From contig CANNBH010000001.1 in the NCBI GenBank assembly GCA_947502815.1, positions 1 to 64,000 on the forward strand: a stretch of DNA of 64,000 nt, written 5' to 3'. The position numbers were made by a program, and so were the translations under genes. This stretch comes from an uncultured Erythrobacter sp. Its GTDB lineage: Bacteria; Pseudomonadota; Alphaproteobacteria; Sphingomonadales; Sphingomonadaceae. The notes below the pieces were generated by a model. The model ran no database searches, was not told the DNA's origin, and was given only the letters and a program-made list of their open reading frames with translations. Positions 8,803 through 16,763 of the stretch are shown here, in pieces (the first letter of the stretch is position 1; every line of letters begins with the position of its first letter).

Positions 8803-9800
8803 TGCGCGCAAACCGTTTCCTTGGCGCGGGATTGGGCCTGTTTTTGGCCGCGATGCCCGCATCGGCTTCGGCGGATGTCGATTGGGACCGGATCGATCTT
8901 GATCAAGAACGCGCGGCGATTGCCTATTTCCAATCCGCCGATCAGCGGATGCAGGATGTCGGTTGGAAATTGGTGCGCGGCAACGCGGCGTTTTGCACCA
9001 GAGTGCACCCTTCGACTGGCCTGCAATTGCAGGATTTGGCCTCTTACGGCGAACCGGCGGTGGGCCGCGCCGCATTGGGCCTCAACGCGGACTTTGCTGT
9101 CCAAACGGCGGCGCAGGGATCGCCCGCTGCGCAAAGCGGCCTGTTCCCGGCCAACCGTGAAATTATCGGCCTTTCCGACGTCGACCCCAATGGATGGGAA
9201 GCGGACGAACGGCTCGATCCAGCCCGCCTGATCCGCGCGCACAATTTCCTCGACAGCGCATTGGCCGAAACAGGCCGCGTCACCATCACATTTGGCGATG
9301 GAGAGACCGCGCAGCTCACTGGGGTAGGTGCCTGCGCCACCCGGTTCATTCTGGTCGGAAACAGCGACACCGCCCGCGGCGGACGCGACCGGGTGTATCT
9401 GGGGATCAATTTCCCCGGCTTTTCCTATGACGAAGACGTGTTTGCCGCCGCGGTGGCGCATGAATTGGCGCACAATCTGCTGGATCACAGCGAATGGCTG
9501 GACCGCAACAGCCGCCGCCAGCGCAATGTCCGGCGGACCGAACGTGAGGCGGATCGGTTGATGCCGTGGCTGCTCGCCAATGCAGGCTATGACCCGGCGG
9601 CGGCGCAGCGATTTATGGAAATTTGGGGCCCGCGCCACGATGGCGGGCTGCTGCGTGACCGGTCACACGAAGGGTGGGACGAACGCGCCGAACATATCGC
9701 GGCGGAACTGCCGCTGATCCGCGCTGCAATGCAAAGCGGGGGTAAAGCGGATTGGTCTGTTCTCTTCCGCCGCGAGATTGACCCAAGCGCGGGGCTTTAG
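8802..9800 (+). CDS. exported M48-like metallopeptidase (HELAH) with PDZ-like region
   Basis: 332 residues with a signal peptide (cleavage near ASASA-D). Zinc site HELAH near residue 220 and a distal EREADRL near 246, as in M48-type peptidases. The middle part (about 85-170) looks like a degenerate PDZ domain (AAQSGLFPANREIIGLSDV). One Cys pair flanks it, which could be oxidised by the DsbA-like neighbour encoded in the overlapping upstream gene. The substrate is unknown. It differs from the BepA-like paralogue by lacking TPRs. Confidence 0.82.
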   Translation: MRANRFLGAGLGLFLAAMPASASADVDWDRIDLDQERAAIAYFQSADQRMQDVGWKLVRGNAAFCTRVHPSTGLQLQDLASYGEPAVGRAALGLNADFAVQTAAQGSPAAQSGLFPANREIIGLSDVDPNGWEADERLDPARLIRAHNFLDSALAETGRVTITFGDGETAQLTGVGACATRFILVGNSDTARGGRDRVYLGINFPGFSYDEDVFAAAVAHELAHNLLDHSEWLDRNSRRQRNVRRTEREADRLMPWLLANAGYDPAAAQRFMEIWGPRHDGGLLRDRSHEGWDERAEHIAAELPLIRAAMQSGGKADWSVLFRREIDPSAGL

Positions 9801-9914
9801 AGCGGTCAAAGTGCGCGCAAGCTGCGTTCAACGGTTCATCGCATGCGCCCACTTTCGCCCGGCGCGTCTGTTTGCCCCTGCACGGGCAGCAAAATTGCGC
9901 TACATAGGATCAAC

Positions 9915-11174
9915 ATGTCGATGATACGCATCCAACCTGCGCCGTTCTTTTCTAGTAAGAATCGCGCCTTTTGGAACCTGCAACTGGCGGGATGGGGCGG
10001 CGCGTTTCTGCTGCGCGTGCTCAACACGCTCGCCAATGGCCTGCCTTACAACCAGCTGGTTTTGATCCTCGTCACGATGATCACCGGATTTTCGATCAGC
10101 CTGGTTCTTTCGGTTGCCTATCGCCAATTGATCGACCGCAAACCGATTGTCACATGGGGCGGCACGGCGGTGATGTTGATCGCTGGGGTCATCGTCCACG
10201 CGTCGATCGATGCTTGGGTGCAAAATCTCTATTTTGCCGGCAGCCGCGACACCACTTTTGCCCAACGCTTCATCGGCATCACCTATATCCCGCTGACTCT
10301 GCTGGGCGGGTGGAGCGCGCTGTATTACGCGATCAATTTCTTCCTAACGGTTGAGGAACAGGCCGACCGGCTCGAACGGCTTGAGGCGCAGGCGACCTCA
10401 GCCCAATTGGCAATGCTGCGCTATCAATTGAACCCGCATTTTCTGTTTAACACACTGAATTCCATCAGCACTCTGGTCCTGCTCAAACAAACCGAGCCGG
10501 CCAATGCGATGCTCACCCGGCTATCAGGATTTTTGCGCCACACGCTGATCACGGAACCGGGCAGCCAGGTTACTCTGGCCCAAGAGGTTGAGACGTTGCA
10601 GCTCTACCTTGATATTGAGCGAATGCGTTTTGAGGAGCGATTGCGCACTCATTTTGAGATCGAAGACGCCGCGCTGGATGCGCAATTACCTTCAATGCTT
10701 TTGCAGCCTTTGATCGAAAATGCGGTCAAATATGCGGTCAGCCCGCAAGAAGAAGGCGCCAGCATTTCGGTAAGCGCGCGGATCGTGGGCGGCCGGCTTA
10801 GAATGACTGTCGAAGACACCGGGCCGGGCGTCGATGCGCCTGCGCAAATGAGCATGTTGGAATACACATCGACCGGCGCGGCAAAGCCCGCAGCCAGCGC
10901 CACATCAACCGGTGTTGGCCTTGGCAATATTCGCAATCGCCTGATGCAGGGATACGGCGATAACCACGCCTTTGAAACGCAATCGCGCCCCGGCGGCGGC
11001 TTCTCCGTTTTCATCGAAATCCCCTATGAACGCGCCGCGCAAAGCGAGGCCGCTGACAGTAAAACCCCCGAACCCACGAGGCCGCAATCCCCCCAAGGCT
11101 CATCCGCCCCCTCGGACGCAGCCACAGGCCCCGTGATTAACCTCAACCCCCAACGCGCCATTGGAAATACGTGA
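9915..11174 (+). CDS. LytS/YehU-type sensor histidine kinase
   Basis: About 419 residues. Four predicted membrane helices occupy residues 20-145, then a short coiled coil and a His_kinase domain whose phosphoacceptor lies in NPHFLFNTLNS (near residue 175). The N-box ENAVKYA and G-box GVGLGN follow; the tail after residue 375 is Pro/Ser rich and probably disordered. ATG 9915 is chosen over ATG 9843 because AGGA precedes it at a good distance. It overlaps the start of the LytTR regulator (TGATG), so the two form a two-component system. A second such pair is at 50714-52793. Confidence 0.9.
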   Translation: MSMIRIQPAPFFSSKNRAFWNLQLAGWGGAFLLRVLNTLANGLPYNQLVLILVTMITGFSISLVLSVAYRQLIDRKPIVTWGGTAVMLIAGVIVHASIDAWVQNLYFAGSRDTTFAQRFIGITYIPLTLLGGWSALYYAINFFLTVEEQADRLERLEAQATSAQLAMLRYQLNPHFLFNTLNSISTLVLLKQTEPANAMLTRLSGFLRHTLITEPGSQVTLAQEVETLQLYLDIERMRFEERLRTHFEIEDAALDAQLPSMLLQPLIENAVKYAVSPQEEGASISVSARIVGGRLRMTVEDTGPGVDAPAQMSMLEYTSTGAAKPAASATSTGVGLGNIRNRLMQGYGDNHAFETQSRPGGGFSVFIEIPYERAAQSEAADSKTPEPTRPQSPQGSSAPSDAATGPVINLNPQRAIGNT

Positions 11175-11971
11175 TGACCATCCGCACAATCCTCGTTGAT
11201 GATGAAAAACTCGCCATTCAGGGCCTGCAGCTGCGCCTACAGGCGCATGAAGACGTCGAAGTGATCGACACATGCTCAAACGGCCGCGAAGCGATCCGCA
11301 AGATCAAGACCGAGAAACCCGATCTGGTATTTCTCGACATTCAAATGCCCGGATTTGACGGTTTTTCCGTTGTGAAAGGCGTGATGGAAATCGAACCGCC
11401 TCTGTTCGTGTTCGTCACCGCCTATGAAGAACACGCGATCCGCGCCTTTGAAGCGAACGCGGTCAATTATCTGATGAAGCCGGTGGATGAAGACAAATTG
11501 GCCGACACGATCGAACGCGTGCGACACCGCCTTGCGGAGAAGAAATCCAGCGAAGACGCAGAGCAATTGTTGGGCGTGCTGGCCGAAGTCGCGCCAGATC
11601 GCGCCGCAGATTTTGGCGCGGATAGTGAAGAAAGCGCCGACCGTTTTGAGAAATTGATCAATGTGAAAGACCGCGGCCAAATCTTTCGTGTTGAGGTCGA
11701 TTCCATTGAGCACATCGATGCCGCCGGCGATTATATGTGCATCTTTACCGGCGACAATTCGCTGATCCTGCGCGAGACGATGAAGGATTTGGAGCGGCGG
11801 CTGGATCCGCGCAAATTCCAACGCGTCCACCGCTCCACCATCGTCAACCTCGACCAAGTGCGTCAGGTGAAACCGCACACCAATGGCGAATGCTTCTTGG
11901 TGCTCGATTCCGGCGCAGAGGTGAAGGTTTCGCGCAGCTACCGCGATGTCGTGGCGCGTTTCGTGCATTGA
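11174..11971 (+). CDS. LytTR-family response regulator
   Basis: 265 residues. The receiver domain (about 3-120) has the acidic pocket VDDE, phosphoacceptor Asp in FLDIQMPG near residue 54, and the KPVD lysine. The C-terminal LytTR DNA-binding domain (about 160-265) shows DAAGDYMCIF and FQRVHRSTIVNL, typical of the family. It is the partner of the upstream kinase, with overlapping start and stop. Targets of such regulators are usually near repeats in their own or adjacent promoters; none is evident here. Confidence 0.93.
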   Translation: MTIRTILVDDEKLAIQGLQLRLQAHEDVEVIDTCSNGREAIRKIKTEKPDLVFLDIQMPGFDGFSVVKGVMEIEPPLFVFVTAYEEHAIRAFEANAVNYLMKPVDEDKLADTIERVRHRLAEKKSSEDAEQLLGVLAEVAPDRAADFGADSEESADRFEKLINVKDRGQIFRVEVDSIEHIDAAGDYMCIFTGDNSLILRETMKDLERRLDPRKFQRVHRSTIVNLDQVRQVKPHTNGECFLVLDSGAEVKVSRSYRDVVARFVH

Positions 11972-11991
11972 TGTTTTGCGCACCCCATCCG

Positions 11992-12155
11992 GAGAGCGAT
12001 TTCCTCGCTCTCACGGCCTGAAGACCGCTTCGCTGCGGACGGGCCGTCGCCCTTGCGGAGTGCGGCGCTCGGACCCCAAAAGGGTCCGCAAGCCCGACCG
12101 GGCGCCCGCAGGCCTGACAAGGCCGAGGACAGCGCAAGCGCGGATGCGCTTGCGC
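11992..12155 (+). repeat. cluster of three perfect hairpins in spacer
   Basis: The 213-base spacer before nadC holds three inverted repeats: an 8-bp stem with 5-nt loop (11992-12012), a 7-bp stem with 5-nt loop (12070-12088), and a 10-bp stem GCGCAAGCGC with loop GGAT (12132-12155). None is followed by a T-run on either strand, so they do not look like simple terminators. They may be structured leader RNA of nadC or a dispersed palindromic repeat. Confidence 0.6.
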
Positions 12156-12184
12156 AAAACAAACGACTCATTCACACACAGGCC

Positions 12185-13054
12185 ATGTCTGAATTCACAC
12201 TCCCTGGCTTCGACCTTGACCGCTTCCTTCGTGAAACCCTTGCCGAAGATCTAGGCGTGGGGCTTGAAGGCGGAGGGGCGGACGTAACCTCGCAAAGCGT
12301 GATCCCCGCCGACGCCCGGTTTGCCGGAGTCATGGACAGCCGTGACCCGATTGTGGTCGCCGGACTGCCTCTGGCCGAGGCGTTCTTCCGCCATCTCGAT
12401 CCAGAATGCTCTGTAGAGGCTCTGGTGAGCGATGGAGACGCGGTGGCAGCGGGAACAGACCTCATGCGGCTCAAAGGCAACGCCCGCGCTCTGCTGACGG
12501 CTGAGCGCAGCGCGCTCAACATCGTGCAACACCTGTCGGGCATTGCCACCATGGCGCGCGACTATGTCGATGCGATGCGAAAAGGCTCGGCGACCTGCAC
12601 ATTGCTCGACACGCGCAAGACATTGCCCGGCCTGCGCGTGCTGGAGAAATACGCCACGCGCCAAGGCGGCGCGCAAAACCACCGCATGGGCCTGTGGGAT
12701 GCGGCGATGATCAAAGACAACCACGTCGCGGTCGCAGGCTCCGTGGGCGAAGCGGTCCGCCGCGCGCGCGATGCGGGGGTCAAACCGATCATTTGCGAAG
12801 TCGACCGGCTGGATCAGATTGAGCCCGCGATCGAGGCAGGCGCGCACCATCTGCTGCTCGACAATATGTCACCCGATGTCCTGCGCGAAGCGGTCGCCAT
12901 GGTCGCGGGCCGCACCGCAACCGAAGCCAGCGGCGGGATCAATCTGGACACCATCGCGGCCAAAGCGGCAAGCGGCGTCGATTATTGCAGTGTCGGCCGC
13001 CTCACCCAAAGCGCCCCTGCGGCGGATGTCGGGTTGGATTTCACGCCGGTATGA
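12185..13054 (+). CDS. nadC: nicotinate-nucleotide pyrophosphorylase (carboxylating)
   Basis: 289 residues, the usual length. The enzyme makes nicotinate mononucleotide from quinolinate and PRPP in NAD synthesis. Visible signatures are EDLG near the N-terminus, LTAERSALNIVQHLSGIAT, the DTRKTLPGLR loop, KYATRQGGAQNHRMGL and KDNH, and the C-terminal ASGGI and SVGRLT phosphate-binding segments. The start at ATG 12185 fits the family N-terminus; the open frame upstream runs through the hairpin cluster. Its stop overlaps the next gene (ATGA). No nadA or nadB lies in the window. Confidence 0.95.
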   Translation: MSEFTLPGFDLDRFLRETLAEDLGVGLEGGGADVTSQSVIPADARFAGVMDSRDPIVVAGLPLAEAFFRHLDPECSVEALVSDGDAVAAGTDLMRLKGNARALLTAERSALNIVQHLSGIATMARDYVDAMRKGSATCTLLDTRKTLPGLRVLEKYATRQGGAQNHRMGLWDAAMIKDNHVAVAGSVGEAVRRARDAGVKPIICEVDRLDQIEPAIEAGAHHLLLDNMSPDVLREAVAMVAGRTATEASGGINLDTIAAKAASGVDYCSVGRLTQSAPAADVGLDFTPV

Positions 13055-13494
13055 AACTGGCGAGGGGTGCGCGGCCTTGCACAATATGGGCGTTTGCTGC
13101 TTGTGCTGTGTTGATTGCATTAATCAATTTATTCGGCGCAATCACAGATCTAGAGCTTACAGAAGACCAGCTTGTGCACGCGATCCCTTGGGTTGACTGG
13201 AATGGCGAATCAACAATCATTGCGGTTTTCACAGGATTCACCATCTCGCTGATTCCTGTGGTCTGGATCGTCGGTTTTGCGTCAAGGATTGCGTGCTGGG
13301 TTTTGCTTTTCTTCGGGCTTCTGAAAATTCCCGGGGCCCTCTTCACATTGCTCACTTCCGTTTGGTTCGCTGATGGTGTGTTTCTCCACCTGATGGAGCC
13401 CTCGCTCATCTTGGCGGCACTTGTTTTTGTGTTTTCAGACAGCGCATCACGTTGGCTTCGGCAAGAGGAGGCAAGTCCTGAAACATTCGCTTAG
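13051..13494 (+). CDS. hypothetical membrane protein
   Basis: 147 residues with about four hydrophobic helices (residues 13-35, 57-78, 82-103 and 115-132) and a short charged C-terminus. No family recognised. The start overlaps the nadC stop by four bases. Its 3' end carries AGGAGG, which appears to serve as the ribosome binding site of the RNase T2 gene that overlaps it by 17 bases, so the three genes look like one operon. The A/T content of this gene is higher than that of its neighbours. Confidence 0.7.
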   Translation: MKLARGARPCTIWAFAACAVLIALINLFGAITDLELTEDQLVHAIPWVDWNGESTIIAVFTGFTISLIPVVWIVGFASRIACWVLLFFGLLKIPGALFTLLTSVWFADGVFLHLMEPSLILAALVFVFSDSASRWLRQEEASPETFA

Positions 13495-14191
13495 CCTCAT
13501 GGCAGCCGCAGCGCTTGCCTCGGCACTCACCCCCGCAACCGCCCACGCCCAAGCATACCAATGCCGCGCGCCGCAAATCTCCTCTGTTCCGCGCATTTCA
13601 CCGGATCAACGCCCCCGCGTGGTTCCGATCACCGGCTACACAATGGCGCTGAGCTGGTCGCCGGCGTTCTGCCGCACCCGCCAAGACAATCGCTCGCACG
13701 CCGCGCAATGTTCGGGTGACAATGGCCGCTTTGGCCTCGTGGTGCATGGTCTTTGGCCTCAGGGCAGCCGCACATGGCCGCAATGGTGCGGGTCAAGCAG
13801 CACGCTTTCCCCGGCGGAGGTGCGCGCCAACATGTGCATGATGCCGTCTGCCCGGCTGATCGCGCGGCAATGGGCCAAGCACGGCAGCTGTATGACGCGC
13901 CGTCCCGAAACCTATTTCGCCGTGACGCGCATCTTGTGGGACAGCTTGCGCATTCCCGATTACGACCGGATCAGCCGCGAAGATGGCCTTACCGCAGGCC
14001 GCATTCGCCAAGCCTTTGCCGATGCCAACGGCGGGTGGAGCCCCTCGCAAATCGGCGTAAAGCTAAACCGTGATGGTTGGCTGGAAGAAATCCGGCTTTG
14101 CTATGGAGCCCGTTTCCGCCCGACCCGCTGCGATGACCGTCGATTTGGCGCACGCGACGGTGTTAGCGCAAGGATTTGGCGGGGGCTTTAG
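13478..14191 (+). CDS. secreted ribonuclease T2 family protein, probable CTG start
   Basis: About 237 residues with a signal peptide ending near ATAHA-Q. CAS I (VVHGLWPQG) and CAS II (RQWAKHGSC) are present; the acid residue before Trp in CAS II, usually Glu, is Gln here. It should cleave RNA in the periplasm or outside. There is no ATG, GTG or TTG giving a charged signal-peptide n-region: ATG 13499 starts inside the hydrophobic core. CTG 13478 sits 6 bases after a perfect AGGAGG (13466-13471) and supplies the K-H n-region, so CTG initiation is proposed. The 3' end overlaps the convergent gene by four bases. Confidence 0.85.
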   Translation: MKHSLSLMAAAALASALTPATAHAQAYQCRAPQISSVPRISPDQRPRVVPITGYTMALSWSPAFCRTRQDNRSHAAQCSGDNGRFGLVVHGLWPQGSRTWPQWCGSSSTLSPAEVRANMCMMPSARLIARQWAKHGSCMTRRPETYFAVTRILWDSLRIPDYDRISREDGLTAGRIRQAFADANGGWSPSQIGVKLNRDGWLEEIRLCYGARFRPTRCDDRRFGARDGVSARIWRGL

Positions 14192-14682
14192 TGGAGCAGG
14201 GAATTGTGCCCTGCGTACAAGCCGTTCGGTTCTATGAGTTCGACCCGTGGTTCAACCCTTGTAACGACTTCTAGGCAAAACCACCGCGTTGCAATCATGT
14301 GACTGAATTCGGCGCCACCCATAATCCAAGCCAATTCGCTCTCATTTTGCCATTGATGCCCGCGGACCTTAAACGTCGTACCTGCTGGCCGTAATGCTTC
14401 GCTCGATGCCTGCCATAGCTCAGTTAAGCCATGCTCATCTAGAACGCGAAACGCACTTACTTCATCAAATTTGAACACCGCAACCAAGCGTTTTTCGAGC
14501 GATATAAAACTGGCTTCGAGGGCGCAATCGGGGGCCGCATAGGGCTCAGTATGTGAAAGTGTTATTCCTTCCTGCACACTGGTAATGGCATCCTCACCTC
14601 CAAATCGAAGGCCAACAAAAGTAAGATGATCGTTTTCTACGGACGTAGACCACGGGGCGAACTCAACTGCGCTTTTCGGCAT
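14188..14682 (-). CDS. hypothetical protein downstream of tadA
   Basis: 164 residues, no signal peptide or membrane helix, one Cys near the middle and one near the end. I do not recognise a domain; its alternating beta-like segments and Trp/Phe content suggest a small globular cytoplasmic protein. ATG 14682 overlaps the tadA stop (TGATG), so it should be translated from the tadA message. Its 3' end overlaps that of the RNase T2 gene by four bases in a tail-to-tail arrangement. Confidence 0.65.
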   Translation of the reverse strand: MPKSAVEFAPWSTSVENDHLTFVGLRFGGEDAITSVQEGITLSHTEPYAAPDCALEASFISLEKRLVAVFKFDEVSAFRVLDEHGLTELWQASSEALRPAGTTFKVRGHQWQNESELAWIMGGAEFSHMIATRWFCLEVVTRVEPRVELIEPNGLYAGHNSLLH

Positions 14683-15137
14683 CACCGCCGCTCCCTAAAG
14701 AACGCGCGCAGCATGTCCGCCGCTTCTGCCTCGCCCATGCCGGAATAGACCTCGGGCCGGTGCAGGCATTGTTCTTGTTCAAACACGCGCGCGCCGTGTT
14801 CAACCGCGCCGCCTTTGGCATCGCTGGCCGCATAATACAGCCGCGCGATTCGGGCGTGCGAAATTGCGCCCGCACACATCGCGCATGGCTCCAGCGTCAC
14901 GTATAAATCGCAATCCGTCAGGCGATCTTGACCCAAGGTTTCTGCTGCCATTCTCAAAGCCCGGATTTCGGCATGGCCTGTGGGGTCCGGGGGTGATCGT
15001 GTGGTGTTTGCAGCCACACAAATCACCGTATCCCCCCGCATAACCACCGCGCCCACAGGCACTTCCCCCGCCTCAGCGGCAGCGCGCGCCGCATCCAAAG
15101 CGGCCCTCATCGGGGCAGGAAGGGGCCATTGGGTCAT
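14682..15137 (-). CDS. tadA: tRNA adenosine(34) deaminase
   Basis: 151 residues. It converts A34 to inosine in tRNA-Arg(ACG), an essential decoding step. The zinc-binding deaminase motifs are HAEI (ligand His and proton-shuttling Glu) and PCAMCAGAI (two Cys ligands). The start at ATG 15137 gives MTQW and the family length; the open frame continues far upstream without conserved sequence and overlaps the rpmB region on the other strand. A one-base overlap joins it to the hypothetical gene downstream. Confidence 0.93.
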   Translation of the reverse strand: MTQWPLPAPMRAALDAARAAAEAGEVPVGAVVMRGDTVICVAANTTRSPPDPTGHAEIRALRMAAETLGQDRLTDCDLYVTLEPCAMCAGAISHARIARLYYAASDAKGGAVEHGARVFEQEQCLHRPEVYSGMGEAEAADMLRAFFRERR

Positions 15138-15303
15138 GACCCATGAGCTACCGGGGTCACGGTTGAGGTGCAACTCTGCTTGACGATTCGGCCACCGGTG
15201 GATATGTGGCGCGCTTTCCGGGAGAACCGAGCAACGGACCCGCTTTTGAAAAAGCGGCATGTGTTTGGCTTTGGCCCGCCACTTTGAACAGACGAGAGAT
15301 ATC

Positions 15304-15591
15304 ATGTCGCGGATTTGCGAACTGACTGGCAAAGGTCGCCAGGTCGGCCACAATGTGAGCCACGCCAACAACAAGACCAAGCGCGTCTTTCTGCCTAACC
15401 TGCAGAAAGTCACCTTGATGAGCGAAAAGCTGGAGCGCAGCTTTAAGTTCCGCGTATCGACCAATGGTCTGCGTTCGGTTGAGCACAATGGCGGCCTCGA
15501 CAATTGGCTGCTCAAAACGAAAGACGAAAAGCTTTCGGCGCGCGCTTTGAAAGTGAAGCGTGAGCTTAAGAAAGCCGCTGCGGCTGCTTAA
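15304..15591 (+). CDS. rpmB: 50S ribosomal protein L28
   Basis: 95 residues. The start [22 protein letters not shown] and the KVKRELKK tail are diagnostic of L28. It binds 23S rRNA in the large subunit. It is monocistronic: divergent from tadA upstream and followed by a strong terminator at 15631-15665. Confidence 0.97.
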   Translation: MSRICELTGKGRQVGHNVSHANNKTKRVFLPNLQKVTLMSEKLERSFKFRVSTNGLRSVEHNGGLDNWLLKTKDEKLSARALKVKRELKKAAAAA

Positions 15592-15630
15592 AAATTAGCG
15601 CGCCGGGTTTTGATCCGGTTGCTGCTTATC

Positions 15631-15665
15631 AAAAGGGCGTGCGTTGATTTTCGCGCGCCCTTTTT
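15631..15665 (+). terminator. rho-independent terminator of rpmB
   Basis: AAAAGGGCGTGCG pairs with CGCGCGCCCTTTTT around an 8-base loop (one G-T wobble), followed by a T-run on the plus strand. Confidence 0.85.
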
Positions 15666-15708
15666 GTGTGCGTGCCGTGTTTGCAAAACGGGTGGGTTCG
15701 ATGCCGTG

Positions 15709-16692
15709 TTATTGGGATGGGTCTGTGGTTGCGGGCCAATCCAGCCGCACCAGCAGGCTGCGCTGAAACATCGATAGATTGTCATCGCTGATCAGATAGA
15801 TCGCCCCAGATCCATCGCTGGCCGCGTTCGGCACATAGGCGATGCCTTCAAAATTCTCGCCAAACAGCGGCCCGTCCAGATTGGCAATCACCTCTCCCGT
15901 CCACAATCCGCCCGGTTCGATGTCGCGCGGGTCGGCGTGCATGATTGCCGCGTCAAAGGCGGCGGGCACATCGATCTGAACCCGGCGCAGCAGGATCAGA
16001 ACCGATCCATCGGGCAAAGCGGTGGCATCAACAGGCGAAAATTTGGGCGGGGTCGAGATTAGGAATTGAACCGGGTTCAGTTCCTCCACCGGATCACTCG
16101 CAAACAACAGCGCAGGCCGATTGCGGCCGCTGGTGTCATCGGGGGCTTCGGCCATAACGATGAAAGACCCGTCTTGCAGACGCACCATCGCCTCTGGCCC
16201 GGAATTGGCGCTCCACCCGCGCATTTCGGCAGGGGCGCGTTGCTTCGTGGAGCCATCGACCTCATCACGCTGGATCACATTGTAGCCTTCGTAGCTCGAC
16301 CATAATGTGCCCGTTAACGGGTCGTGGGCCATCGCCTCCAGATCGACCATTGGCATAAAGGCATCGCGCCTTCGGGTGAAATTCACAAACTGCGCGTTCG
16401 CCGCGCTCGGTTCGCCGTCAAGAATTGGGATGTCGAGCGACCATCCCCGATCGCTGCCCGCCAAAAGGCCTGTGTCGCCCGCCGGATTCGCCACCTCAAC
16501 CAGTGCCGAAAAGCCGCCAAAGAACGGATGAGTCGCGGCGATTTCCCACACGCCGGAAACCGAAAGCTGACCGTGCACTCCGTCCCGTTCGGACAGAGGC
16601 GTGATGGTTATCGCTACATTTTGCGGGTCGGGATCAATGTTGGTGCGCACAAATGTGCCCGGCGCGGCGGCCAGCGCGATTGCGGCGATCAA
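15709..16692 (-). CDS. esterase-like activity of phytase family protein, exported
   Basis: At least 327 residues with an N-terminal signal peptide and a beta-propeller-like body (EAMAHDPLTGTLWSSYEGYN, FEGIAYVP, IYLISDDN) as in pfam13449. The enzymatic activity of the family is unproven. The start is unclear: TTG 16692 has no ribosome binding site and cuts the signal peptide after its basic part. Upstream codons give I-Y-R-R-L-L directly before it, starting at an ATC (16710) that follows AAGGGG by nine bases, so a rare ATC start is possible. The stop of the open frame is at 16729-16731. Confidence 0.75.
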   Translation of the reverse strand: MIAAIALAAAPGTFVRTNIDPDPQNVAITITPLSERDGVHGQLSVSGVWEIAATHPFFGGFSALVEVANPAGDTGLLAGSDRGWSLDIPILDGEPSAANAQFVNFTRRRDAFMPMVDLEAMAHDPLTGTLWSSYEGYNVIQRDEVDGSTKQRAPAEMRGWSANSGPEAMVRLQDGSFIVMAEAPDDTSGRNRPALLFASDPVEELNPVQFLISTPPKFSPVDATALPDGSVLILLRRVQIDVPAAFDAAIMHADPRDIEPGGLWTGEVIANLDGPLFGENFEGIAYVPNAASDGSGAIYLISDDNLSMFQRSLLVRLDWPATTDPSQ

Positions 16693-16763
16693 AAGGAGAC
16701 GGCGATAGATGGCAAGCCACCCCTTACACTAAAGCGAAAAAGCGGCGCAAAACGCAAAAGGGA

